A stretch of 6,118 nt of DNA, taken from NCBI GenBank assembly GCA_029067025.1, contig JAIEFH010000236.1:1-6118 (forward strand), written 5' to 3'. Within the stretch, counting starts at the first letter, position 1; the number at the start of each line of letters is the position of its first letter. This document shows, piece by piece, positions 5,993 through 6,118 of this stretch. The stretch is from Oscillospiraceae bacterium (lineage in GTDB: Bacteria; Bacillota; Clostridia; Oscillospirales; Oscillospiraceae). Under the pieces are notes generated by a model. It was not told where the DNA came from. It was given only the letters and a program-made list of their open reading frames with translations, and ran no database searches. Made by a program: the position numbers and the translations under genes.

Positions 5993-6118
5993 GGAGGTAA
6001 TAGGGCCGCATCAGGCTCTTGTGCTGGGTAGAGTCCTTCTGCCGGTCGGAGCGGAGGGGGGCCTCGATGGGCCGGGGCCTGTCGTCCCGGCGGCGCTTTC
6101 TCTTGCCGGACAGGGCGG
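5979..6118 (-). CDS. 3' end of an unrecognised gene (C-terminal 45 residues)
   Basis: Reading in from the right edge, one minus-strand frame is open for 45 codons and ends at TGA 5979-5981. It reads ALSGKRKRRRDD near the edge, then an extended charged stretch, and ends KSLMRPYYLHDDD. Nearly every codon ends in G or C, as in the certain genes here. The other two frames stop or give a proline- and alanine-rich translation, so this frame is likely real. Its stop lies 14 nt inside the metallophosphoesterase, a normal arrangement for coupled genes. The tail is hydrophilic and probably disordered, with no recognisable domain. I cannot name the gene; it is presumably the upstream member of the same operon. 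Confidence 0.6.
   Translation of the reverse strand, partial: ALSGKRKRRRDDRPRPIEAPLRSDRQKDSTQHKSLMRPYYLHDDD

Noticed and set aside
1..6118. CRISPR arrays, tRNA or rRNA genes, insertion sequences, attachment sites
   Set aside because: No spaced direct repeats, no tRNA-like cloverleaf or rRNA segments, and no transposase or integrase motifs were seen. Almost the whole window is coding on the minus strand.

Overview
The window is a compact, GC-rich bacterial segment in which every gene I can support lies on the minus strand, so it reads right to left from base 6118 to base 1. A MurT/GatD-type pair, which amidates lipid II in Gram-positive bacteria, sits beside a clostridial-looking MnmG. Together with the strong GC bias at third codon positions, this suggests a high-GC Firmicute, most likely a gut Clostridia of the Oscillospiraceae type (Flavonifractor/Oscillibacter-like). 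The placement is inferred from protein style and base composition; there is no rRNA or other marker here.

Layout in transcription order: (1) the 3' end of an unrecognised gene with a basic, charged C-terminus (5979-6118); (2) a membrane-anchored YkuE/YaeI-like metallophosphoesterase (5099-5992), overlapping gene 1 by 14 nt; (3) a maltose/galactoside-type sugar O-acetyltransferase with a left-handed beta-helix (4463-5080); (4) mnmG, the FAD protein of wobble-uridine tRNA modification (2564-4450). Gaps between genes 2, 3 and 4 are 18 and 12 nt. The last codons of mnmG form a perfect 13-bp inverted repeat. After an 83-nt intergenic stretch come (5) a GNAT protein resembling the AAC(6') aminoglycoside acetyltransferases (2037-2480), (6) a MurT-like ligase (702-2033) and (7) a GatD-like amidotransferase that runs off the left edge (1-688). 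Gaps between genes 5, 6 and 7 are 3 and 13 nt, so these three look like one translationally coupled operon.

The most interesting signal is in the MurT/GatD-like pair. MurT keeps its ATP-binding P-loop and Cys4 zinc ribbon, and GatD keeps its fold-level landmarks. However, all three residues of the glutaminase triad described for the Staphylococcus aureus complex appear to be replaced: the GatD Cys by Gly or Asn, the GatD His by Thr, and the MurT Asp by Glu. The conserved C-terminal MurT motifs are rewritten too. The pair may therefore be a divergent paralogue or a non-glutaminase variant rather than an ordinary lipid II isoglutaminyl synthase. This rests on reading motifs by eye against family sequences I remember, not on a computed alignment. 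No RNA genes, mobile elements, CRISPR arrays or convincing promoters were seen, and the long plus-strand open frames are composition artefacts.
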